Source of the DNA: Parafrankia sp. EUN1f
Lineage (GTDB): Bacteria; Actinomycetota; Actinomycetes; Frankiales; Frankiaceae
Direction: 5' to 3'
Assembly (NCBI RefSeq): GCF_000177675.1
Contig: NZ_ADGX01000002.1
Span: forward strand, 57,347-121,346
DNA length: 64,000 nt
The notes under the pieces were generated by a model. It had not been told where the DNA came from, searched no databases, and worked only from the letters and a program-made list of their open reading frames with translations. Positions 25,616 through 34,060 of this stretch are shown here, in pieces (positions within the stretch are counted from its first letter, which is position 1; each line of letters begins with the position of its first letter). The position numbers and the translations under genes were made by a program.

Positions 25616-26527
25616 ATGCATGCCGCGATGCTGAGGTGCGAGCGCTCCAGGGTGCTTCCGGTACTTTTCGTCATCGCGGCGGTCGTGATCGCCGTTTCCT
25701 GTGGCGGTGAGGCGGACCCGCCGCGGTCCGAGAGCCTTGCCGCGGCCCTGCCCACAGAGCCGACCAGCCTCCCACTGCAGCCGAATGCCCCGGCCGTCGG
25801 CGGCGACGTCCAGGCTCCGCTGCAGGACGTGGCGCGGCTGCAGATCACCGAGGCGCAGGCGATGGAGATAGCCGAGGCGTGCCGTGACGCAAGTGAGATC
25901 GTGGCCGGAAGCGAATGCACGTCGACGATACGGGACAGTACCGAGAACGCTCAGCCGTGCGCGGCGAAGCAGCTCTGCATCACCGCCGCGGAGGTCGGCA
26001 AGCCCGCCGGAACCGCGGGCGGCGCTCCGGCGACCGTGGGCTCGGTGCCCCAGGCCGCAGGAGTAGGTACTCGGCCATCGAGCAACGCGATGCCAGCTGG
26101 CACGGCAGCGAACCAGCAGGTGAGCTACATCATCGCGATCACCGATGAGCGGCCGGGAAGTCCGCTGTGCTCCGATGCCCCCGCCGGTCTCTGTTTTGTA
26201 CTTCCAGCCGACGACGAGGCCGCCGCGGACGTGGTCAACAACGCCCGGTTCGCGCAGTCGACGCTGCCTGAGCCGGATGTGCAGGAATCACACGATGCTG
26301 AGCCGCCGACCTCCCCCGCGGAGTCACCGGAAACCCAGACCGGGAACGAGCGGGAGGTTCCGAACGAACAGGAGGTTCCCCCGACACAGGAGCCACCCTC
26401 GACCACCGAGCCTGCTTCGGAGCCGAAGCCGGGGCCGGAATCGCCGCCCGTCGATCAAACGCCGCCCGGCTCGGACGGCGACGAGGGGCAGAGCGGTGGC
26501 TCGTTGCCCATGCCCACAGGCACCTGA
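25616..26527 (+). CDS. Secreted lipoprotein of unknown function
   Basis: A 303-residue protein with a lipoprotein signal: MHAAMLRCERSR, a hydrophobic core (VLPVLFVIAAVVIA) and lipobox AVSC. The mature part has a helical segment (LQITEAQAMEIAEACRDASE), four conserved-looking cysteines and a YIIAITDERPGSPLCSDAPA region, then a long Pro/Glu/Ser-rich C-terminal tail (from about 220). No family recognised. The ATG at 25616 was chosen over 25628 because of the GGGGA/AAGGAG region upstream. It is followed after 15 bases by a multi-pass membrane protein and probably functions with it. Confidence 0.7.
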   Translation: MHAAMLRCERSRVLPVLFVIAAVVIAVSCGGEADPPRSESLAAALPTEPTSLPLQPNAPAVGGDVQAPLQDVARLQITEAQAMEIAEACRDASEIVAGSECTSTIRDSTENAQPCAAKQLCITAAEVGKPAGTAGGAPATVGSVPQAAGVGTRPSSNAMPAGTAANQQVSYIIAITDERPGSPLCSDAPAGLCFVLPADDEAAADVVNNARFAQSTLPEPDVQESHDAEPPTSPAESPETQTGNEREVPNEQEVPPTQEPPSTTEPASEPKPGPESPPVDQTPPGSDGDEGQSGGSLPMPTGT

Positions 26528-26542
26528 GACCGATTCGCTGAC

Positions 26543-27535
26543 ATGTCTGATTCTGACGAAGGCTCCCCACCCGCCGAAGGTCCGCCTCATCCCGACGCGG
26601 AAGCGGGCCCCGCCGACAGCTCCGGAGCCGACGGCTCCGGGACTCGCCCGGGTACCGGTGACGCCGTTGAGCCCGCAGGCATGCAGCTGAGCACCATCCT
26701 CGAGCTGATCGGCCGGGTGGTCGCGCCGGCCAGCCTGCTGACCGCGATGTTCTATTTCTTTGGATACACCCGCGAGCGCGAGTTCTACCGCCACTTCGGT
26801 GTCGATCTCGGAACCGTTGGGTTGTCCACGACCGACTATCTGATCCGCAGCGCGGGGGTCGCGTTCGTCCCACTGGCGGTCCTGGCCGTTGTCGCCGCCG
26901 TCGCGATCATCGCCCAGCCGGTGGTGACCGCGGAGCTGGCACGCTGCACCGGACGAACCGGCGCTGTCGCCGTATGCCTGCTGGCGACCGCTGCGGCGGC
27001 GCTGTTGGGCGTGGCCGTGACCGGCCTGGTGACGCCGGCCAGGGAGATCGGGTCACAACCGTTGGCCGCCCCCATAGCCCTGGGTGGCGCCACGCTGGTC
27101 ACCGGCTACTGCCTCGCACTCGTCGAGCGTCATGCGGCCACGCCGGCCGGTATGCGGCGGACTCTGGCGGCAGGCCGGGCTACGCGTATCAGCGCCCTGG
27201 CGATTCTGGTCATCATCTCGGTCTTCTGGCTGACCGCGAACATCGGGGCGGATCGCGGACGGGCAGCCGCCAACACGCTCGAGCGGACCCTTGTCACGCA
27301 TCCGCAGGCCATCGTCTTCAGCCGGCAGAAGCTTTACATCAGTGGGCCGGGTGTCATGTTCCTTCCGCTGGATTCCAGCAACTCCCGCTACGCGTTCCGG
27401 TACAACGGTCTTCGCGTGCTGCTACACAATGCGGGGCGGTGGTTTCTGTTGCCCGCCGGCTGGCAGCCCGGTGACGGCACGGTCCTGATCCTGCCAGACA
27501 GCGATCCGGACATCCGCGTAGATCTGGCGCCCTGA
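26543..27535 (+). CDS. Multi-pass membrane protein of unknown function
   Basis: A 330-residue protein: a disordered acidic N-terminus (about 1-45), then about five transmembrane helices (for instance ILELIGRVVAPASLLTAMFY, LAVLAVVAAVAIIAQPV, ALAILVIISVFWLTANIG) and a C-terminal soluble domain (about 245-330) with YAFRYNGLRVLLHNAGRWFL and ILPDSD. A motif YTREREFYRHFGVD follows the first helix. Similar proteins are common as hypothetical genes in actinomycetes. It follows the lipoprotein gene closely. Confidence 0.7.
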   Translation: MSDSDEGSPPAEGPPHPDAEAGPADSSGADGSGTRPGTGDAVEPAGMQLSTILELIGRVVAPASLLTAMFYFFGYTREREFYRHFGVDLGTVGLSTTDYLIRSAGVAFVPLAVLAVVAAVAIIAQPVVTAELARCTGRTGAVAVCLLATAAAALLGVAVTGLVTPAREIGSQPLAAPIALGGATLVTGYCLALVERHAATPAGMRRTLAAGRATRISALAILVIISVFWLTANIGADRGRAAANTLERTLVTHPQAIVFSRQKLYISGPGVMFLPLDSSNSRYAFRYNGLRVLLHNAGRWFLLPAGWQPGDGTVLILPDSDPDIRVDLAP

Positions 27536-27724
27536 CAGCGGTTGCTTCAGATGCGGCTGCGGCCGATGCGGCAGCACAACGAGTGTCGATCTCTCTCACC
27601 GCCCCGAGTAAACCCGAGCTTCATCTGGCCCTCGGCCATCGGTCGGGTTGACGGTGCGGAGATCGGGCCCTACCGTACGGAACAAAGGTTAGGTATGACC
27701 TTGATGGGTGAATGGAGGTCGGTC

Positions 27725-27889
27725 GTGTCAGCCGACGTCAGCGCGGCCCTCGATGCTCCCGAACTGTCGGGGCGCCGGCGTGGACGACTCACCGCCGGTG
27801 GCCTGGCGACGCGGGCCCGCGTCCGCGCCGAAGGGGGCATATCCGACGGCCTGGCGAGCTCCGCCGCCCCGCGCGCCGCCAGGCGCTGA
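27725..27889 (+). CDS. Possible 54-residue leader ORF, or the frame-broken N-terminus of the VWA gene
   Basis: A GTG with an excellent Shine-Dalgarno (ATGGAGG, 7 bases upstream) opens VSADVSAALDAPELSGRRR and ends in TGA four bases before the GTG of the VWA gene. Codon third positions are GC-rich. It is either a short translationally coupled leader or the true N-terminus of the VWA protein separated by a frameshift. I cannot decide from one sequence. Confidence 0.4.
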   Translation: MSADVSAALDAPELSGRRRGRLTAGGLATRARVRAEGGISDGLASSAAPRAARR

Positions 27890-27893
27890 CGCT

Positions 27894-29564
27894 GTGGACG
27901 ACCAGGGTCCTGGCGGTCTGAGCCTGTCGGCGTCAGCCATGGCCGGCCGCACCCTGCGGGTCGTGGCGACCGACGGTGACGAGCCCCCCCGGACCGACGG
28001 TGTCACGGTCTTCGTGAACCCCGCCGCGGGTACACGCCGCCGGTTGGAGATGCTCGCAGTGCAGGCCTCGCTGCTGGCCAGCGGAAGTCTGGAGCCCGGC
28101 CTCCTGCGCGAGCTGGCGCGGCGTCGGGCTCTCGTGGGGCGTTACCTCCTCATCGAGGGCCATCGCGCGCTTGCGGCGAACGAGGATCTCCTTCCGCCCA
28201 GTCTGCGGTCGCTCATCGACCGGGACGTCGCCGCGCTCGCCGATTCGGCCGCCGCGTCCCTGGCCGCCGCACGCAGTGGGTTGACGACCGGCGACCCGCC
28301 CGAGAGCTTCGGCACGATCGACGCTCGGCGCCTGCTCGCGTCACACGCCCGCGCCGCGTCCGTCGCGTCCGTCCATGGCATCGCCGCGCGGCGACAGGCA
28401 GGTCATCGCGATCTCGCCGAGCTGCCGGGTGAGGACGACGACCCCGCCATGGTCCTGGATCTCCTCGCGAGTCCGGTCGGCGGCGGCGGAGCTGTCGGTC
28501 GTCTGCTCTCGCGGATGTTCGCGGCGGCGCGGTCATCCGGCGGCGATGGCCCGGTGGGCGCGGACACGGCGACGCATCGGTCGCGAGCCGGCATCCGTGG
28601 CGGGCGCATGGTGACGATCGGGAGCGCGAGCCCGGATCCGGTGGGCGGCAGCACTGAGGCCCGCGGCCAGGGGTGGAGGTATCCCGAGTGGGACGTCCAC
28701 GCGGGTCGCTACCGTCCGGACTGGTGCACGGTGCGTGAGGTCGCGTCGCCGCCCGGCCGGGGAACACCGGTCGCCATGCCTGCCGGCCACGCGCTGCGCC
28801 GACCGCTCGCGCGCCTCGGCGTCGGGCTGGACCGCAGGCACCGTCAGCGGCACGGCGACGACCTCGACCTCGACGCGCTGGTCGAGGCACGGGTCGCGAC
28901 GCTCGCCGGTCTGGCGTGCGACGAGGCCGTCTACGTCGACCGGCTGCGCCGTCGCCGCGATCTCTCGGTGCTCGTCCTGCTCGACTGCTCGGGCTCGGCC
29001 GCCGAGCCGGCCGTCCACGGCGGGACGGTGCACGAACAGCGGCGCACCGCGGCCGCGGCTCTCGTGACCGCGCTGCACGACCTGGGGGACTGTGTGGCGC
29101 TCTACGCGTTCCGTTCCCAGGGCAGATTGGCCGTCCACCTTGAGCCGGTCAAACGGTTCGACGACAGGCTCGACACCGTGGCGCTGCGCCGCCTCGGTGG
29201 CCTGGTGCCCGGCGGCTACACGCGGCTCGGCGCGGCGATCCGCCACGGCGTGTCGGTGCTGTCCGATCAGGGCGACACGTCGCGGCGGCTGCTTGTCGTG
29301 CTGTCCGACGGTCTCGCCTATGACCATGGCTACGAGCGTTCGTACGGCGAGGCCGACGCCAGGCGGGCACTCGCGCAGGCCCGGCGGCGCGGCGTCGGCG
29401 CGGCCTGCCTGAGCGTCGGCGCGAGCACGGACGCCGCCGCCCTGCGGCAGGTCTTCGGGGCGGCGCACGGGGCGATCGGGCGGCCGGACCAGCTGAGCCA
29501 CGTCGTCGGGCCGCTGTTCCGCACGGCGCTGCGTGCCGCCGAGGCACGGCGCCACGCCCCGTAG
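27894..29564 (+). CDS. VWA-domain protein (NorD/CbbO-like) partnered with a MoxR-type ATPase
   Basis: About 556 residues. The N-terminal region is helical (LEMLAVQASLLASGSLEPGL); the C-terminal third is a von Willebrand A domain with an intact MIDAS motif DCSGS, a Thr-containing loop (GGYTRLGAAIRHG) and VVLSDGLAYDHGYE. This layout matches NorD/CbbO-type co-chaperones that work with AAA+ MoxR/CbbQ ATPases to insert metals or remodel enzymes. The matching ATPase is encoded 52 bases downstream. The client is not obvious; no NO reductase or RuBisCO gene is nearby. The start is uncertain (see the short frame before it). Confidence 0.75.
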   Translation: MDDQGPGGLSLSASAMAGRTLRVVATDGDEPPRTDGVTVFVNPAAGTRRRLEMLAVQASLLASGSLEPGLLRELARRRALVGRYLLIEGHRALAANEDLLPPSLRSLIDRDVAALADSAAASLAAARSGLTTGDPPESFGTIDARRLLASHARAASVASVHGIAARRQAGHRDLAELPGEDDDPAMVLDLLASPVGGGGAVGRLLSRMFAAARSSGGDGPVGADTATHRSRAGIRGGRMVTIGSASPDPVGGSTEARGQGWRYPEWDVHAGRYRPDWCTVREVASPPGRGTPVAMPAGHALRRPLARLGVGLDRRHRQRHGDDLDLDALVEARVATLAGLACDEAVYVDRLRRRRDLSVLVLLDCSGSAAEPAVHGGTVHEQRRTAAAALVTALHDLGDCVALYAFRSQGRLAVHLEPVKRFDDRLDTVALRRLGGLVPGGYTRLGAAIRHGVSVLSDQGDTSRRLLVVLSDGLAYDHGYERSYGEADARRALAQARRRGVGAACLSVGASTDAAALRQVFGAAHGAIGRPDQLSHVVGPLFRTALRAAEARRHAP

Positions 29565-29616
29565 CGCCCTCCCACAGGCACGTCCATCGACGGCAGTGGA
29601 CGAGAGGAGAAACGGC

Positions 29617-30426
29617 ATGGGACGCACGGAGCGGCCCTACTATGTGCCCGTCGGCAACGAGGAACAGGTCTTCAGGGCCGCGTTCCGCCAGCGCCTTCCG
29701 GTCCTGCTCAAGGGACCGACGGGGTGCGGGAAGACCAGCTTCGTCCAGGCGATGGCGCATGAGCTCGGCCGGCCGCTGATCACCGTGGCCTGCCACGACG
29801 ACCTGACGACGGCCGACCTGGTAGGGCGGTTCCTGCTGCGCGGCGGCGAGACCGAATGGGTCGACGGTCCGCTGACGCGCTCCGTGCGCGACGGCGCCAT
29901 CTGCTACCTCGACGAGGTCGTGGAGGCCCGTCAGGACACGACCGTGGTTCTCCATCCGTTGGCGGACCACCGCCGGCAGCTGCCGATCGACCGGCTGGGC
30001 GTGACGTTGGACGCCGCGCCCGGGTTCTGTCTGGTGGTCTCCTACAACCCCGGGTATCAGAGCGTGCTCAAGGATCTGAAGGACTCGACCCGACAGCGCA
30101 TGGTCGCCGTCGAGCTCGGCTTCCCGCCGCCCGACGTCGAGGAGAAGGTCGTCGCGCACGAGGCTGGGGTCGACCCGGCTGTGGCGGCTCGGCTGGTGGG
30201 GCTGGGGCAGGCGGTCCGCCGGCTGGAGACACCGGGGCTGCGTGAGGTGGCCTCGACCCGGGTGCTCATCGCCGCCGGGCGGCTGGCCGCGGAGGGGCTC
30301 CCGCTGCGAGCGGCGGCCCGCGCCGCCGTCGCCGGCCCGCTCACCGACGACCCGGCGGTGGGTGCCGGTCTGGCTCAGATGATCGACGTCTACCTCGGCG
30401 AGGACGACGCCTCGCGCGGAGCCTAG
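29617..30426 (+). CDS. MoxR/CbbQ/NorQ-family AAA+ ATPase
   Basis: A 269-residue AAA+ ATPase: Walker A GPTGCGKT (33-40), Walker B AICYLDE (Asp99-Glu100), sensor segment VVSYNPGYQ and the CbbQ/NirQ/NorQ-type C-terminal VASTRVLIAAGRL. Such ATPases act with VWA partners on metalloenzyme maturation. The ATG follows GAGAGGAG. It is 52 bases after the VWA gene and about 100 bases before the binding-protein-like gene, so the client could be a P450 or Rieske system; this is only a guess. Confidence 0.88.
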   Translation: MGRTERPYYVPVGNEEQVFRAAFRQRLPVLLKGPTGCGKTSFVQAMAHELGRPLITVACHDDLTTADLVGRFLLRGGETEWVDGPLTRSVRDGAICYLDEVVEARQDTTVVLHPLADHRRQLPIDRLGVTLDAAPGFCLVVSYNPGYQSVLKDLKDSTRQRMVAVELGFPPPDVEEKVVAHEAGVDPAVAARLVGLGQAVRRLETPGLREVASTRVLIAAGRLAAEGLPLRAAARAAVAGPLTDDPAVGAGLAQMIDVYLGEDDASRGA

Positions 30427-30528
30427 AACCACCGCTCCCTGATCTGGACCACGCCAGGTCCGAGATCGGAACAAATCTTGGCTTCGCGCACCGCAGTGGC
30501 GAGGCCGGTCGCTGGAGGAAGGGGCGAG

Positions 30529-31641
30529 ATGTCGTACGAGAGCTCGGCGCAGCCGATCAAGCTCGGGTACCTGTTCGATTTCCGGTTACCGGAGCAGTTC
30601 CCGGAACAGATGCGCAAGGACCTGACGCGGCCCTTCGAGCTGGTGTTCGCCGACGGTCTGGAGCACGGGGTCATCGACCGGTCGGTCGAGATCGTCTTCC
30701 GGGAGGTCGAGGGCCTGCCCAAGGGAACCATCAAGGCGGTGATCGACGCGTACGGCGAGCTCGTCGACGAAGGCTGCCTCGCCGTGTTCGGCCCCGCCAT
30801 CAGCGACAACTGCGTCCCGACCCGGACGGCGATCGAGCGGCGTTTCCACGTGCCCGCGATCAGCTGCACCGGGTCGGACGACTGGCTGGGGGAGTGGACC
30901 TTCTCCCTGCCCCAGGGTTCGCTGACCGAAGAGCCGATCTTCCTGTCGCGTCTGCTGGCCAAGGGTGGGCACACCGAGGTCGGAGTGCTGGTCGAGCAGT
31001 CGCTGGTCGGCCGGACCTATCTCGAGAACTTCCAGCGGGCCTGCGCCGACCAGGGCATCCGCGTCGTGGCCGTGGAGACGATCGCGCAGACGGCTCAGGA
31101 CATCGGCGCGGCGGTGCGCCGGCTGTACGAGTCGAAGGCGGCGGCGCTCGTGCACTTCGGTTTCGGTTTCGGGATCGCCCAGGTCAACCCGGCCCTCGCG
31201 GCGGTCGGCTGGGACCCGCCGCGCTTCATGGGGACAGCCTTCCAGAACGCGTGGATCAACCCGGTGATGTGGAACGCGATCGTGGGTTGGACCGGCGTCG
31301 ACCAGTACGACGAGGGCAACCTCGTCGGCCAGCGGTTCCTGGACCGGTTGGAGGCCGCCGACGGGCGGCGCCCGCAGTACTGCGTGCCGGTGATGAACCG
31401 GGACTTCGCCACGGTGCTGCTGCGCGCCTTCGCGGACGCTCATCCGTTGACCCCGCTCGGTGTGCGCGACGCCCTGGAGCGGGTCAGGATGCTGCCCGCC
31501 GCGGCCGGGGCACCCGGGACGCACATCACGTTCGGGAACTGGAGCCACCGGGGCTGGATGGGGGCGGGCTACCTGGTGGCGCGGCGGCTGGACCCGGACG
31601 GCGTCACCTCCCACCTCGTCGACCGCTTCGGGCAGGACTGA
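30529..31641 (+). CDS. Periplasmic-binding-fold protein without signal peptide (cytoplasmic sensor?)
   Basis: A 370-residue type-1 periplasmic-binding fold, as in branched-chain amino acid/amide ABC receptors: GYLFDFRLP, AVFGPAISDN, HVPAISCTGSDDW and GVLVEQSLVGRTYLENFQRA. The ATG follows GGAGGAAGG and the protein begins MSYESSAQPIKLGYL with no signal sequence or lipobox, so it should stay in the cytoplasm. It is followed at once by an AveC-like membrane protein and oxidoreductase genes with no transporter genes. A ligand-sensing or carrier role is inferred. Related signal-less receptors occur in other actinobacterial catabolic clusters. Confidence 0.75.
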   Translation: MSYESSAQPIKLGYLFDFRLPEQFPEQMRKDLTRPFELVFADGLEHGVIDRSVEIVFREVEGLPKGTIKAVIDAYGELVDEGCLAVFGPAISDNCVPTRTAIERRFHVPAISCTGSDDWLGEWTFSLPQGSLTEEPIFLSRLLAKGGHTEVGVLVEQSLVGRTYLENFQRACADQGIRVVAVETIAQTAQDIGAAVRRLYESKAAALVHFGFGFGIAQVNPALAAVGWDPPRFMGTAFQNAWINPVMWNAIVGWTGVDQYDEGNLVGQRFLDRLEAADGRRPQYCVPVMNRDFATVLLRAFADAHPLTPLGVRDALERVRMLPAAAGAPGTHITFGNWSHRGWMGAGYLVARRLDPDGVTSHLVDRFGQD

Positions 31642-31645
31642 TCTG

Positions 31646-32818
31646 ATGGCGAAGACCGTCATCTCGCCCGCCATCCCACCCACCTCACCCCCTCCACCCA
31701 CTCCACCCGGCCCGGCCCGCACGCGGCCGAACGCGCGGGCGCGGCTGCCGAGATGGTGGGTGCTGCTGGGCGTGCTCGTGGCGAACGTCGCGATCATCGC
31801 CGTTCTGTACAACATGCGGCGCGGCGCGGTCGAGGACCGGATCGCCAACCCCGACGTGGAGGGCGCCCCGCGCCCGGTGAGATTCCTGTTCGGGAAATCG
31901 GACTGGATCGTCATGCACGAGGCCGGGTGGGTCCTCACCGTGGTCGCCGTCGTGGTCGCGTTCGTGCTCTTCTGGCGGAAGTACCCGAAACACCCCGTCC
32001 TGCTGATGCTGCTCGCGTCCACGGGGATCGTCTGGCTGGACCCGGTCATGAACTGGGCGCCGTACGCGGTCTACAACCCCCAGGTCACGCACTGGCCGGA
32101 GAACTGGCCGCTGGTCTCGCTCTCGCCCACGGTCGAGCCGTTCATCGTGCTGTCCTACCTGACGTTCTACGCCGGGCCGTACTTTCCGGCGATCTGGATC
32201 GTGCGGCGCCTGCAGGCCCGCCGTGGCCCGGACGCGTTCGTCTCCCGGCACCCGCTCGTCACCATGGGCCTGCTGATCTTCGTGATCGGTTTCGCCTACG
32301 ACGCGATCCTGGAGATCTTCTGCATCCGCACCGGGCTCTACATCTACTCGCAGGTGATCCCGTTCGGCTCGCTGTGGGCGGGCAAGCCCTATCAGTTCCC
32401 GCTGCTGTGGGAGTCCGGGCTCGTCACGCTGGTGATGATTCCCGCGGGCCTGCTGGTGTACCGGGACGACACCGGGCGCACCCAGGCCGAGAAGCTGGCC
32501 CACCGGTTGCGGCTGCTTGGCCATCGGCCGGCGCTGGGCACCTTCGCGGTGATGTTCGTGGTCCTCAACATCGCCTATTTCGCCTACGGTGCCGGGTTCG
32601 CCGTCATCCGGGCCACGAAGTCCGCGACGTCGGTCGCCTGCCCCTGGCCCTATCCCGAGGCCAGGGTCTACGACCCCAACGGCTTCTACGAGAAGGCCGG
32701 GCAGCCCGGCCCCTACTTCGAAGGCATCTGGTCCGGCTGGCCCAGTGCCCAGTCGGGACGTCCGAACGTGACCCCACCGGCCGACGGTGGACGCTGCGCC
32801 GGAGACCACGATGGCTGA
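31646..32818 (+). CDS. AveC-like (spirocyclase family) membrane protein
   Basis: A 390-residue integral membrane protein resembling the family annotated after AveC, the avermectin spirocyclase/dehydratase. About seven hydrophobic segments are seen (for instance WWVLLGVLVANVAIIAVLY and VLTVVAVVVAFVLFW). Conserved-looking loops are WLDPVMNWAPYAVYNP, YLTFYAGPYFPAIW and IVGAFYDAILE-like VIGFAYDAILEIFC. A second member lies at 42513-43322. In natural-product pathways AveC cyclises polyketides; here, next to P450s and an SDR, the substrate is unknown. It starts 4 bases after the previous stop and overlaps the SDR gene by 8 bases. Confidence 0.7.
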   Translation: MAKTVISPAIPPTSPPPPTPPGPARTRPNARARLPRWWVLLGVLVANVAIIAVLYNMRRGAVEDRIANPDVEGAPRPVRFLFGKSDWIVMHEAGWVLTVVAVVVAFVLFWRKYPKHPVLLMLLASTGIVWLDPVMNWAPYAVYNPQVTHWPENWPLVSLSPTVEPFIVLSYLTFYAGPYFPAIWIVRRLQARRGPDAFVSRHPLVTMGLLIFVIGFAYDAILEIFCIRTGLYIYSQVIPFGSLWAGKPYQFPLLWESGLVTLVMIPAGLLVYRDDTGRTQAEKLAHRLRLLGHRPALGTFAVMFVVLNIAYFAYGAGFAVIRATKSATSVACPWPYPEARVYDPNGFYEKAGQPGPYFEGIWSGWPSAQSGRPNVTPPADGGRCAGDHDG

Positions 32819-33760
32819 GCACGCCGAGCAGGCCGAGCACGCGACGGGAGGCGCTCGCAGCGTGGTCATCACGGGGGCGTCCCGCGGCCTGGGGCTTGCC
32901 TCCGCCGCCCACCTGCACCGGCAGGGCTGGCACGTCCTCGCCGCGATGCGCTCGCCCGACGTCGGCCTGGCGCGGCTGCGGGAGGCCACCGGCGCGGCAC
33001 CGGACGACCCGCGTCTGAGCGCCGTCCGCCTCGACCTCGACGACCCGGCCTCGATCATCGGCTGCGCCCGGGCGGTCGAGAAGGCGCTCGGGTCGCCTGA
33101 CGCCATCGTGCACAACGCCGCCTACATGTCCGTCGGCTGCGTCGAGGAGATGCCGGCCAGCATCTGGCAGCAGCTCTTCTCCACCAACCTGCTCGGCCCC
33201 GTCCGCCTCACCCAGGAGCTCCTGCCCGTCATGCGGGCCGCCGGCCGCGGCCGGATAGTCGTGATCTCCAGCGCCGCGGGCGTGCGCGGGATGCCCACGA
33301 TCAGCGCCTACTCCGCGTCCAAGGGCGCGCTCGAACGATGGGCGGAGGCACTCGCCGAGGAGGTCGCCCCCTCGGCCTCGGCGTCACCGTCCTCGTCGCG
33401 GGCGCGTTCGACACATCCCTGGACTCGACCTTCACCTACGCCGACCTGGCGGGGCCGTACGGCGAGCATCACGCCCGGCTCGAACGTGCCGGCCAGCGCC
33501 TCCTGAAGTCGGTGAAGCCTCCCGAGGAGTTCCCGCCGGGGCTCGTCAGGGCGCTGCGCGACCGGGCCCCGTTTGCCCGCCACCCGGTCGGCAGGGACGC
33601 CCGGCTGATGCTGACCGGCCGCCGCCTCATGCCCGACCGGGTCTTCCGCCTCGTGGCGAGCAAGGCGATGGGCCTGCCGCGACCAGGCAGCCTGCGCGAG
33701 CACCCGCGACGGCTCGCCCCCCTCACCCCACGGCCCGACGAGAGCGAACACCGTGGCTGA
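32811..33760 (+). pseudogene. Short-chain dehydrogenase, frameshifted in a C run
   Basis: The first frame gives a normal SDR: TGASRGLGL (cofactor), HNAAYMSVG, SSAAGVRGMP and the active-site YSASKGAL, up to ALAEEVAP. It then reads into low-quality sequence. The +1 frame resumes exactly there with LGLGVTVLVAGAFDTSLDST and a good C-terminal domain ending at 33760. One extra base in the CCCCC run at 33367-33371 would restore the whole protein. It is either a real frameshift or a sequencing error. The gene overlaps the AveC-like gene and is followed by a deleted aldehyde dehydrogenase, which supports genuine decay of the pathway. Confidence 0.75.
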
Positions 33761-34060
33761 CAGCCCGACAGTCCAGCTCGAGACCAGAATGCTCATCGAC
33801 GGCCGGCTCGTCGACGGCGAAGCCGGCACCTTCACCTCCATCAATCCCGCCGCCGAAGAGCCCCTCGGCCAGGTCGCGCCGCGATCGCCGGCAGCTGCGC
33901 GCGGGGTTCGTCGGCCTGAACGGCGCCGCTCCGTACGGCGCCGACGTCCCGTTCGGGGGCTACAAGGCCAGTGGCGTCGGCCGGCAGAACGGCCGCGCCG
34001 GCTTCGACCAGTACCTGGAGATCAAGTCCGTCGCCCACCCGGCCTGGAGGGGATCACGGA
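33753..34060 (+). pseudogene. Aldehyde dehydrogenase with an internal deletion of about 1.1 kb
   Basis: The frame starts like a normal aldehyde dehydrogenase (TRMLIDGRLVDGEAGTFTSI then NPAAEEPLGQVA). Right after this, near 33885, the DNA in another frame encodes the family's C-terminal end: LRAGFVGLNGAAPYGADV, PFGGYKASGVGRQNG and DQYLEIKSVAHP. The NAD-binding, Glu and Cys regions are absent. An internal deletion of roughly 370 codons plus a frame change explains this. It starts in the overlap with the SDR pseudogene, so it was once part of that operon. Confidence 0.85.
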
